A program made the translations under genes and the position numbers. 8,124 bases of DNA. It comes from Candidatus Symbiothrix sp. (GTDB lineage Bacteria > Bacteroidota > Bacteroidia > Bacteroidales > Azobacteroidaceae). Position 1 is the first letter of the stretch. Every line of letters starts with the position of its first letter. The DNA lies in assembly GCA_031270525.1 (NCBI GenBank), contig JAISXN010000033.1:1-8124 (forward strand), written 5' to 3'. Under the pieces are notes generated by a model. The model made no database searches and had not been told where the DNA came from. It saw nothing but the letters and a program-made list of their open reading frames with translations. This document shows positions 1 to 5,767 of this stretch, piece after piece.

Positions 1-1257
1 GGAGAGTGCGCCCAGTTATGCCGGTTGCCCTACACTTTGCAAGACGCAACCGGGAAAGTCTTAGTCCGGAACAAACATTTGCTTTCGACAAAAGACTTGA
101 ATCAATCCGAAAACCTCGAAAAATTGCTGGACGCCGGCGTCTCTTCCCTGAAAATCGAAGGACGATTGAAAGAAACCTCCTACGTCAAAAACATTACAGC
201 TTATTACCGGCAAAAATTGGATGCGATTTTTGAAAAAAGACCGGAATATGTCCGCGCTTCGTCAGGAACTACAACCCTGTTCTTTGTTCCTGATCCCGTT
301 AAGAGTTTTAATCGCGGATTCACATCCTATTTTCTTCTCGGTAAAAGAGAAGCGGTTGTTTCTCCCGATACTCCGAAATTCATCGGCGAACCGGTAGGTA
401 ACGTCAAAAATTTGAGCCGGAATTTTTTCACAATTTCGGGACAAAAAACGATCCACAACGGTGACGGTCTTTGTTTTTTCAACAAACAAAAAAGATTGCA
501 GGGATTTCTCGTAAACAAAGCAATTGCCGGAAAGATTTATCCGGCAGAAAAGCTTGCTCTCGACACAGGCGTAACTTTGTACCGGAATCTTGACCGGGAA
601 TTTGAAAAAACATTAGCCCAAAAATCGGCGGAAAGGAAAATAAATGTAAATTTCGTTCTGACAGACGAAGATTTCGGTTTCTGCCTGACCGCCACAGACG
701 AAGATGCTTGTCAAACAGATGTTTTTGTTGCTTTTCCAAAAGATTATTCTTCGAAAAACCCCGAGGAAAATTGCATAAACCAATTATCTAAATTGGGAAA
801 TACGCCTTTCCAATTGGAGAAACTGACCATTAATTTTTTGGCGGACTGGTTTATTCCCTCCTCCGTTTTGAATAATTTGCGCAGGAGAGCTGTCGAAGAC
901 TTGTTAGCCGAGCGGAAAAACAATCATTTCCGTCCCGAAAGAAAAATCCCAACCCATTTACCTGTTTATCCGAAAATTCGTTTAAGCTATTTGGACAATG
1001 TAACCAACCGTAAGGCCCGGACATGTTACATCCACTCCGGCGTAAAAATCATAGCCCCGGCTTTTGAAAAAGAACCTCAGACCAATGTTCCTGTTATGTT
1101 TACCAAACATTGTATCCTTTACCAATTGGGTTATTGTAAGAAAGATAAAAATGCAAGAAACGATTTTGTAGAGCCGCTTTTTTTATTGTCGGGAAAAAAA
1201 CAATTTAAACTGCAATTCGATTGTAGGCGTTGCGAAATGCAAGTCATAAATCAGTAA
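1..1257 (+). CDS. U32-family protein, RlhA-like 23S rRNA hydroxylation factor (5'-truncated by window edge)
   Basis: The frame is open from the first base, so the 5' part lies outside the window; the 418 visible codons end in TAA. The first residues read GECAQLCRLPY, matching the conserved Cys-containing U32 motif (GxCxxxCR). It is followed by an SLKIEGRLK segment typical of the end of the U32 core. The rest resembles the long RlhA-type C-terminal extension (DUF3656-like region) and closes with a cysteine-rich tail (TKHCILYQLGYCKK ... FDCRRCEM), probably a metal or Fe-S binding segment. Established knowledge: E. coli RlhA acts in hydroxylation of 23S rRNA C2501, and its relative TrhP acts on tRNA U34. 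Many databases still call the family 'peptidase U32' or 'collagenase-like'. The gene converges on the efflux operon with about 25 bp between stops and has none of the heptamer repeats, so it is probably functionally unrelated to it. The family is clear; RlhA rather than another paralog is inferred from the long C-terminal extension. Confidence 0.85.
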   Translation, partial: GECAQLCRLPYTLQDATGKVLVRNKHLLSTKDLNQSENLEKLLDAGVSSLKIEGRLKETSYVKNITAYYRQKLDAIFEKRPEYVRASSGTTTLFFVPDPVKSFNRGFTSYFLLGKREAVVSPDTPKFIGEPVGNVKNLSRNFFTISGQKTIHNGDGLCFFNKQKRLQGFLVNKAIAGKIYPAEKLALDTGVTLYRNLDREFEKTLAQKSAERKINVNFVLTDEDFGFCLTATDEDACQTDVFVAFPKDYSSKNPEENCINQLSKLGNTPFQLEKLTINFLADWFIPSSVLNNLRRRAVEDLLAERKNNHFRPERKIPTHLPVYPKIRLSYLDNVTNRKARTCYIHSGVKIIAPAFEKEPQTNVPVMFTKHCILYQLGYCKKDKNARNDFVEPLFLLSGKKQFKLQFDCRRCEMQVINQ

Positions 1258-1282
1258 CGGAGTACCCAATGCACAAAACCAT

Positions 1283-2395
1283 TTATCCTCTTTTCCGGTA
1301 ACTGATTAGCGCCCAACCGTTCAGGACAAACGCACAGATTCCCAGAGCCGCCAACTGCTGCCGGATATCCCAAAACCCGCTACCTTTCAGGAAAGTCATT
1401 CGCATGATTTCGATAAAATATCGCAAAGGATTGAAATAAGTAAACGTCTGCGCCCACTGCGGCATACTTGCTATCGGCGTGAATAAGCCGCTGATCAGGA
1501 TAAAGATAATCATAAAAAAGAAAATGACGAACATGGCTTGTTGCAGGGTTGACGAATAATTGGAAATCACCAGTCCCAGACCGGAAACCGTTGAAATATA
1601 AATCAAAACCGAAAGATAAATTGTTAGCAAATTGCCTTTCGGAATCAAGCCGTAAATCAGGGCGGCGAGTCCTAACGTGACGGTGAAAACAAATAAACCG
1701 ATTGCCCAGTAAGGAATTAATTTTCCGAGAATAAAAGAGAATTTTTTGACCGGCGTCACATTGATTTGTTCAATCGTACCGATTTCTTTTTCGCTCACGA
1801 TGTTCAAAGCCGGAAGGAACCCACAGAGCAAAGTCATCAAAATTACAATCAGGGCGGGAATCATAAACACTTTATAATCTAAAAAAACATTGAAACAACC
1901 TTTGGAAATAACTTGAATCAGCGGTAATTCCGTTTTTCCAAAAATCCGGATTCGCTCCGCACGAATCTCACCGGCAAAGTCCTGCACAATCGCACTCATG
2001 TAACCCGAACCTAATCCGCCTTTCATGATATTGACTGCATTGGCGGAAATCATCACGCCGGCTTCATCCCCGTTCATCAGGTTCTTCTCAAAACCGGGTT
2101 GGATATCCAGCAGCATGTCGCTTTTCCCATCTTCGAGAATGGCTGTTCCTTCGTCGTTGGAATCCGCATAACCTGCTAAATTGAAATAAGTTGAAGCTCC
2201 GATTTTCTCCGATAAACGTTTTGATAATGTACTGTGGTCCCTGTCAATCACCGTCACATTGATGTTTTTAATCTCCTGGTCGGCAGCCCACGGAAATACG
2301 AGTAGCACCATGAACGGAAATACAAGTATCAACTTCGGAATGAAGGCATTCCGGAAAGTTTGCTTAAATTCTTTTTCTATTAAATAGCGTAACAT
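1283..2395 (-). CDS. ABC-2 type efflux permease, YbhR-like (last gene of the operon)
   Basis: This 370-residue inner-membrane permease has the ABC-2/YbhR topology. An N-terminal elbow helix (LIEKEFKQTFRN, residues 5-16) precedes TM1 (about 20-37). A large extracytoplasmic domain (about 40-170) is followed by five hydrophobic segments at about 173-197, 225-250, 257-278, 284-308 and 345-364. The cytoplasmic loop SEKEIGTIEQINVTPVKK is the family's usual ATPase-coupling segment. The protein is full length and the ATG at 2393-2395 precedes the elbow helix at the expected distance. It lies 75 bp downstream of the other permease gene; the gap is filled by an inverted heptamer array. It probably heterodimerises with that permease to form the membrane pathway of the exporter. 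The substrate is not readable from sequence; in E. coli the YbhFSR system has been linked to drug and cation export. No obvious rho-independent terminator follows the gene. Confidence 0.9.
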   Translation of the reverse strand: MLRYLIEKEFKQTFRNAFIPKLILVFPFMVLLVFPWAADQEIKNINVTVIDRDHSTLSKRLSEKIGASTYFNLAGYADSNDEGTAILEDGKSDMLLDIQPGFEKNLMNGDEAGVMISANAVNIMKGGLGSGYMSAIVQDFAGEIRAERIRIFGKTELPLIQVISKGCFNVFLDYKVFMIPALIVILMTLLCGFLPALNIVSEKEIGTIEQINVTPVKKFSFILGKLIPYWAIGLFVFTVTLGLAALIYGLIPKGNLLTIYLSVLIYISTVSGLGLVISNYSSTLQQAMFVIFFFMIIFILISGLFTPIASMPQWAQTFTYFNPLRYFIEIMRMTFLKGSGFWDIRQQLAALGICAFVLNGWALISYRKRG

Positions 2396-2404
2396 AATTT
2401 TAGG

Positions 2405-2471
2405 AATTGAGAATTGAGAGTTGAGAATTGAGAATTAAGAACCCAATTCTCAATTCTCAATTCTCAACTCT
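2405..2471. repeat. Inverted heptamer array between the two permease genes
   Basis: The left arm (2405-2436) is AATTGAG repeated with one AGTTGAG variant. The right arm (2445-2471) is AATTCTC repeated and ends in an AACTCT variant. Bases 2417-2436 are a perfect reverse complement of 2452-2471 (20 bp, 15-base loop). In the alternative register 2416-2436 pairs with 2445-2465 around the 8-base core AAGAACCC with a single mismatch. The TAA stop of the upstream permease (2471-2473) abuts the array. The array fills the whole intergenic gap. There is no T-run after the stem on the minus strand, so it does not look like an intrinsic terminator. Confidence 0.9.
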
Positions 2472-3511
2472 TACAGTCTTGTTTTTATATTTCTCAAACT
2501 TATCGTAATAATCAATATCGCCATCCCCAGCAAAATCATCATCTCTTTCAGGACGGAACGAACCGGCACTCCCTCAATAATCAGTTTCTTAGCGCCCTCG
2601 TTAAACCAACGCGCCGGAACAATTCCCGAAATCCATTGCAGAACAGGCGGCATACTTTCGATGGGAAATACATAGCCCGAAAGTATCATTACCGGCATAA
2701 TCAAACCCATGCCCGAAGCCAGAATAGCGGCTACCTGCGTCCTGACCACGGTTGAAATCAGCAAACCCAAAGATAAGGCTACCACAATGAAAATCAGGGT
2801 GAAAACGTTCAACCATACCAAACTTCCGGTTATCGGGACTTTCAAAACGAATACCGACAGCAATAGAATGAGGATGAAAATAATCCAGGAAATAATAAAA
2901 TAAGGAACTAATTTCGAAACGACCATGTAAACCGGTTTCACCGGCGACGCCAGCAGCACTTCCATCGTGCCGGTTTCTTTCTCGCGCACTATGGCGACGG
3001 AAGTCATCATCGCACAAACAAGCATGAAAACCAAGCCCATCAGACCGGGAACGAAATTGTAGGCGCTCCGCATTTCGGGGTTGTACAACATGCGGATTTC
3101 GGGATTAATCCGTATCGGGATATTCGTTTCCTGCAACAGTTCCTGCTGATAACCGGCGATTATACTGCTTGCGTAAGAAGCAACCGTTTGACCATGATTC
3201 GGGTCGCTTGTATCGACATGTAATTGAACGGCGGCATCGCCTGTGTGATAAAGGTTTTCACCGAAGTTTTCGCTGAAAACAACGATAAGACCGGTTTTCC
3301 CTTTTTTAAATTCATTGTCCACATCGCTTGTGCTTTTCAAGCGACGCGCCACATTGAAGTATTTACTTGCATCCAATTGATTGATGATCCGGTTAGTCGC
3401 TTCATCGTTCGAAGGGTCGTAAACAGCGACTTCTATGTTTTTCACATCCGTGCTGATTGCAAAACCAATAATGAGAATCTGGAAAACCGGAATTCCAATA
3501 ATTACCAGCAT
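2471..3511 (-). CDS. ABC-2 type efflux permease, YbhS-like, lacking its N-terminal elbow helix because of an upstream in-frame TAG
   Basis: This 346-residue permease of the YbhS type starts at an internal ATG. It begins directly in TM1 (MLVIIGIPVFQILIIGF). A periplasmic domain covers about 22-150, and hydrophobic segments follow at about 153-175, 200-226, 232-255, 262-284 and 320-340. The loop REKETGTMEVLLASPVKP is the family's ATPase-coupling segment. The same frame continues upstream as FVQK-stop-FYQIFRDVRT, where relatives carry K-E-F/T plus an elbow helix (compare KEFKQTFRN in the neighbouring permease). The TAG at 3542-3544 thus replaces the conserved Glu codon by one base change from GAG. 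The ancestral start is the ATG at 3614-3616, which overlaps the ATPase stop as ATGA. The product may come from reinitiation about 30 nt after the TAG, from readthrough, or not be made at all. A sequencing or assembly error is also possible. Confidence 0.75.
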   Translation of the reverse strand: MLVIIGIPVFQILIIGFAISTDVKNIEVAVYDPSNDEATNRIINQLDASKYFNVARRLKSTSDVDNEFKKGKTGLIVVFSENFGENLYHTGDAAVQLHVDTSDPNHGQTVASYASSIIAGYQQELLQETNIPIRINPEIRMLYNPEMRSAYNFVPGLMGLVFMLVCAMMTSVAIVREKETGTMEVLLASPVKPVYMVVSKLVPYFIISWIIFILILLLSVFVLKVPITGSLVWLNVFTLIFIVVALSLGLLISTVVRTQVAAILASGMGLIMPVMILSGYVFPIESMPPVLQWISGIVPARWFNEGAKKLIIEGVPVRSVLKEMMILLGMAILIITISLRNIKTRL

Positions 3512-3616
3512 CGTCCGAACATCACGAAAAATCTGATAAAACTACTTCTGCACGAAGGAAGAAAATTGAGAATTGAGAATTGAGAAATGAGAATTATTGT
3601 TTTTCATCTGTTTCAT
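3512..3616 (-). pseudogene. Disrupted 5' part of the YbhS-like permease gene (ATGA overlap, repeat-coded leader, amber codon)
   Basis: From ATG 3614-3616 the frame reads M-K-Q-M-K-N-N-N-S-H-F-S-I-L-N-S-Q-F-S-S-F-V-Q-K and then TAG (3542-3544). It resumes as FYQIFRDVRT and joins the permease ORF at 3511 without a frame change. The middle of this leader (about residues 7-18) is encoded by the AATTCTC heptamers. The segment after it matches the elbow helix of ABC-2 permeases. The overlap of its start with the TGA of the preceding ATPase gene (3613-3615) is a classic translational-coupling arrangement, which supports 3616 as the original start. Confidence 0.7.
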
Positions 3617-3638
3617 AATTTAAATCCGTCATTCTCAA
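3600..3638 (-). repeat. Copy 1 of a duplicated start-codon block
   Basis: This block matches 5751-5788 at 38 bases with a single inserted T at about 3621. On the coding strand it carries GACGGATT, an AT-rich stretch, then ATGAAACAGATGAAAAA. Here the first ATG is the ancestral start of the YbhS-like permease, overlapping the ATPase stop. The second copy supplies the start of the other ATPase. Confidence 0.9.
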
Positions 3639-4464
3639 CTCTCAATTCTCCATTCTCAATTCCCAATCCGTCATTCTCAATTCTCAATTCTCCATTCTCA
3701 ACTCTCCTCGCTTTTCTTGCTAATTTTCTAAAAACTTCGTCCATATTATTTGCTTGAAACTGTTCTTTTAATTTTCGAGGTGTATCCAAAGCTTCGATGC
3801 GTCCGTCAACCATGATGGAAATGCGGTTGCAATACTCGGCTTCGTCCATGTAATGTGTGGTAACGAAAATAGTTATTCCTTTTTCGGCCGCTTCGTAAAT
3901 CATTTCCCAGAATTGCCGGCGGGTAATCGGGTCAACGCCGCCGGTCGGCTCGTCCAGAAAAACAACCTTCGGTTCGTGGAAAACGGCGACCGAAAAAGCC
4001 AGTTTTTGTTTCCATCCCAGAGGGAGTTCTTTGACCAAAGCGTTTTTTTCGTTCATCAGACCGATTTTTTTCAGGGTTTCGTCGGTTTTCCGGCTGATCA
4101 GTTTTCCGTCAAGTCCGTATATTCCGGCAAACAGGCGGATATTTTCCCAGACTTTCAAATCTTCGTACAGGGAAAATTTCTGGCTCATGTAACCGATGTT
4201 TTTCTTGACCGTTTCCGGTTGTTTTTCAATGTCGTAACCGGCAACAAATCCTTTACCGGAAGTCGGTTTGCTCAATCCGCAAAGCATTCGCATAGCGGTG
4301 GTTTTTCCGGCTCCGTTGGCGCCGAGGAAGCCGAAAATCTCCCCTCTCCCGACTGAGAACGAGATGTGGTCGACGGCGGTAAAGGCGCCGAAACTTTTGG
4401 TCAAGTCTTCAACTTCGATAATTGAGAATTGAGAGTTGAGAATTGAGAATTTATTTTTTTGCAT
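3613..4464 (-). CDS. ABC exporter ATPase, equivalent to the C-terminal half of YbhF
   Basis: A 283-residue nucleotide-binding protein. Walker A is GANGAGKT (48-55), the Q-loop Gln is in GYMSQKFSLY (Q95), and Walker B is VVFLDEPTGG (167-176) with catalytic Glu172. The switch His is in VTTHYMDEA (H204). The signature is LPLGWKQ (147-153) rather than LSGGxxQ, as in the second domain of YbhF. Both ends are repeat-encoded: residues 5-15 (KFSILNSQFSI) come from AATTCTC heptamers just before beta-strand 1 (IEVEDLTK). The tail from about residue 255 (VENGELRIENDG..., two near-identical 14-residue units) comes from a 42-bp tandem repeat and is absent from ordinary relatives. The ATG lies inside the end of the four-helix-bundle gene (14-nt overlap), so translation is probably coupled. 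Its TGA overlaps the ancestral permease start. It probably pairs with the other ATPase of the operon. Confidence 0.93.
   Translation of the reverse strand: MQKNKFSILNSQFSIIEVEDLTKSFGAFTAVDHISFSVGRGEIFGFLGANGAGKTTAMRMLCGLSKPTSGKGFVAGYDIEKQPETVKKNIGYMSQKFSLYEDLKVWENIRLFAGIYGLDGKLISRKTDETLKKIGLMNEKNALVKELPLGWKQKLAFSVAVFHEPKVVFLDEPTGGVDPITRRQFWEMIYEAAEKGITIFVTTHYMDEAEYCNRISIMVDGRIEALDTPRKLKEQFQANNMDEVFRKLARKARRVENGELRIENDGLGIENGELRVENDGFKL
3623..3706 (-). repeat. Tandem 42-bp repeat encoding the ATPase C-terminal tail
   Basis: Units 3623-3664 and 3665-3706 match at 39 of 42 positions. Each is six heptamers long, starting AATCCGT-CATTCTC. Because 42 is divisible by 3, the duplication is in frame and yields ENGELRIENDGLGI followed by ENGELRVENDGFKL. 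A related partial unit with one additional heptamer lies at 5773-5808, at the end of the adaptor gene. Confidence 0.9.
4419..4451. repeat. Left inverted-repeat arm of the four-helix-bundle unit
   Basis: AATTGAG, AATTGAG, AGTTGAG, AATTGAG, AATT, with one extra matching T at 4419. It is an exact reverse complement of 4852-4884. On the coding strand it lies just after the TAA of the four-helix-bundle gene and encodes residues 5-15 of the downstream ATPase. Confidence 0.93.
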
Positions 4465-4813
4465 GGTTTATTTTGGTTGTTTTTACTATGCTGACCAATA
4501 AGCGTATCAGTTCATCGCAATCTTTATGTATTGATGAAAAACTTTTCTCATCAATATAATCGCTATCTTTCAGTAGCATTAGCCAATACTCTGTTTCATT
4601 GGCTTCTTTCAGAGCAATATTCATTTTATTAATAAAGTCTGCGGTTGATTGTGCATGTTCGGCTTCTTTAACCAATGCTCCAACTGATGTTCCACTCCGT
4701 AACATTTGTTTTGACAGTACAAATTCACGTTGTTCCTGATTCAAATATTTATATGCTTTAATTACCCTCAAAGCAAATAAATACGATTTCCCTTTAATTA
4801 CATTATCCCCCAT
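4451..4813 (-). CDS. Four-helix-bundle protein, 23S rRNA-intervening-sequence (S23/IVP) family
   Basis: A complete 120-residue protein of the 23S_rRNA_IVP / four-helix-bundle family (PF05635, TIGR02436 type). The family hallmark LRSGTSVGALVKEAEHA (residues 38-54) leads into a long amphipathic helix containing NKMNIALKEANETEYWL. Four predicted helices lie at about 10-23, 25-39, 43-80 and 90-115, with no signal peptide or membrane segment. Counted charges give a slightly positive net charge. Family knowledge: members occur inside intervening sequences of 23S rRNA genes (for example Leptospira, Coxiella) and as stand-alone copies in Bacteroidota. The Avd protein of diversity-generating retroelements has the same fold, and RNA or DNA binding is suspected. 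The gene is out of place in an exporter operon: it sits between the ATPase genes inside a perfect inverted repeat. The ATG at 4811-4813 follows an AT-rich leader with no SD site. The 3' end overlaps the next ATPase start by 14 nt. Its biochemical function is unknown. Confidence 0.9.
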   Translation of the reverse strand: MGDNVIKGKSYLFALRVIKAYKYLNQEQREFVLSKQMLRSGTSVGALVKEAEHAQSTADFINKMNIALKEANETEYWLMLLKDSDYIDEKSFSSIHKDCDELIRLLVSIVKTTKINHAKK

Positions 4814-4823
4814 TGTATTCTTA

Positions 4824-4884
4824 AATTTTTAATTCTCAATTTTTAATTCTCAATTCTCAATTCTCAACTCTCAATTCTCAATTA
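4824..4884. repeat. Right inverted-repeat arm of the four-helix-bundle unit
   Basis: Eight heptamers in unbroken register: AATTTTT, AATTCTC, AATTTTT, AATTCTC three times, AACTCTC, AATTCTC, then AATT and one further paired base. The outer 33 bases (4852-4884) pair perfectly with 4419-4451. The inner part, nearer the gene, is extra and carries two AATTTTT variants. The TGA stop of the upstream ATPase (4871-4873) lies within it. Confidence 0.92.
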
Positions 4885-5767
4885 AATAAATAAAGCAGTC
4901 TTCGATAGTAGGCGCAATCTCCTTCAAATTTGGGACTGTTTCATCCGCCTCGCCGTTGAAGACAACGTGCAAATATTCACCTGACATAAAGGCGGACTTT
5001 ACTTTGGGACTTTTCCTTAAGTCAACCAGTAACAGATAGTTATTCTCCGAATGAGCTTGATACAGTTTTTCGGGAAAACCGGAAATAATCTTTTCCGGCG
5101 TTTCGATGGAAAGAATTTTTCCATGTTGTATCAATGCAATGCGGTCACACAGTTGCGCTTCGTCCATATAGGGCGTAGAAACAATGATGGTAATGCCCTC
5201 CATTTTCAGTTTTTTAAGCATATCCCAAAATTCTTTTCGCGAGACAGGGTCAACGCCCGTTGTCGGTTCATCCAGAAACAAGACGGTTGGCTTGTGAATC
5301 AAGGCGCAGGACAAGGCTAATTTCTGCTTCATTCCTCCCGATAATTTACCGGCGCGGCGGCGCTTAAAAGGTTCGATTTGCTTGTAAATATCACGAATCA
5401 GGTAATAATTTTCCTCGACCGTAGTGTTGAAAACCGTTGCGAAAAAATTCAGGTTTTCTTCTACCGACAAATCCTGATACAGGGAAAAGCGTCCGGGCAT
5501 ATATCCGATGCGTTTGCGCAATTCGCGAAAATCTTTTACCACATCTAAGCCATCAACCGTTGCCTGTCCCGAATCTGCCAAAATCAAAGAAGTAAGAATA
5601 CGGAAAAGCGTCGTCTTTCCCGCTCCGTCAGGACCAATCAATCCGAAAATCTCGCCTCTTTCGACTTCAAAAGAAACATCCTTCAAAACCTGAACATCCC
5701 CATAACGCTTGGTGATTAATTGAGAATTGAGAATTGAGAGTTGAGAATTATTTTTCATCTGTTTCAT
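4871..5767 (-). CDS. ABC exporter ATPase, equivalent to the N-terminal half of YbhF
   Basis: A 298-residue nucleotide-binding protein numbered from ATG 5765-5767. Walker A is GPDGAGKT (45-52), a form typical of the first YbhF domain. The signature LSGGMKQ (142-148) is canonical and Walker B is VLFLDEPTTG (162-171) with Glu167. Two positions deviate: the Q-loop reads GYMPGRFSLY (Gly at 92) and the switch-His position reads VSTPYMDEA (Pro198). After the core comes a C-terminal domain of about 80 residues ending IEDCFIYLIEN, like the end of YbhF domain 1. N-terminal residues about 8-17 (SQLSILNSQL) are repeat-encoded and replace the usual first-strand sequence before TKRYGD. The stop (GAG AAT TGA) lies in the repeat arm of the four-helix-bundle unit. 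I chose ATG 5767 because the same ATG-AAA-CAG-ATG block begins the YbhS-like permease. ATG 5782 and TTG 5788 are in-frame alternatives. Confidence 0.92.
   Translation of the reverse strand: MKQMKNNSQLSILNSQLITKRYGDVQVLKDVSFEVERGEIFGLIGPDGAGKTTLFRILTSLILADSGQATVDGLDVVKDFRELRKRIGYMPGRFSLYQDLSVEENLNFFATVFNTTVEENYYLIRDIYKQIEPFKRRRAGKLSGGMKQKLALSCALIHKPTVLFLDEPTTGVDPVSRKEFWDMLKKLKMEGITIIVSTPYMDEAQLCDRIALIQHGKILSIETPEKIISGFPEKLYQAHSENNYLLLVDLRKSPKVKSAFMSGEYLHVVFNGEADETVPNLKEIAPTIEDCFIYLIEN

Larger units (their letters stand above)
3564..3706. repeat. Inverted heptamer array at the ATPase / YbhS-like permease junction
   Basis: The left arm 3564-3595 is AATTGAG three times, an AAATGAG variant, then AATT. 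The core is 3596-3630. The right arm 3631-3706 consists of AATTCTC variants, including CATTCTC, AACTCTC and AATTCCC. The arms are inverted relative to each other, but pairing is imperfect (several mismatches in the best 21-bp register), unlike the other arrays. Both arms are translated: the right arm encodes the C-terminal tail of the ATPase and the left arm encodes the leader of the permease. Confidence 0.85.
4419..4884. mobile_element. 466-bp unit: four-helix-bundle gene bounded by perfect 33-bp inverted repeats
   Basis: Bases 4419-4451 are an exact reverse complement of 4852-4884, including the single variant heptamer (AGTTGAG against AACTCTC) in the same register. The only gene inside is the four-helix-bundle ORF (4813-4451). 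No transposase is encoded and no clear target-site duplication is visible apart from AATT at both outer ends, so calling it mobile is an inference. It interrupts the otherwise standard succession of the two exporter ATPases. An inverted-repeat stem around a four-helix-bundle ORF also resembles 23S rRNA intervening sequences, which RNase III removes from rRNA. Confidence 0.5.

Noticed and set aside
25..27. TTG at 25 as the start of the U32 gene
   Set aside because: The frame is open to base 1 and the preceding codons encode the conserved GECAQLCR motif, so the gene is truncated by the window edge.
1249..1305. Bidirectional terminator between the converging U32 and permease genes
   Set aside because: The near-complementary TCAGTAACGG and CCGGTAACTGA pair only with a bulge and a mismatch and have no flanking T-tract. 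This is too weak to annotate.
2405..2471. Rho-independent terminator between the permease genes
   Set aside because: The stem is AT-rich, made of heptamers, and has no downstream T-run on the transcribed strand. The same palindromes occur at other junctions within a clearly continuous operon.
3542..3544. TAG read as a sense codon (alternative genetic code)
   Set aside because: It is the only in-frame TAG in any gene here. The expected residue is Glu, whereas known TAG reassignments in related phages give Gln, so a mutation or error is simpler.
2601..4356. Long opposite-strand or alternative-frame ORFs (for example 2601-3017 minus, 3224-3583 plus, 3853-4356 plus)
   Set aside because: They overlap well-supported permease and ATPase genes entirely, have no recognisable domains, and are explained as shadows of those genes.
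1..4813. Functional link between the 23S rRNA hydroxylation gene and the 23S-IVP-family protein
   Set aside because: The genes are convergent, separated by three exporter genes, and the U32 gene has no repeats. The shared '23S' label is coincidence, since stand-alone four-helix-bundle copies are common outside rRNA.
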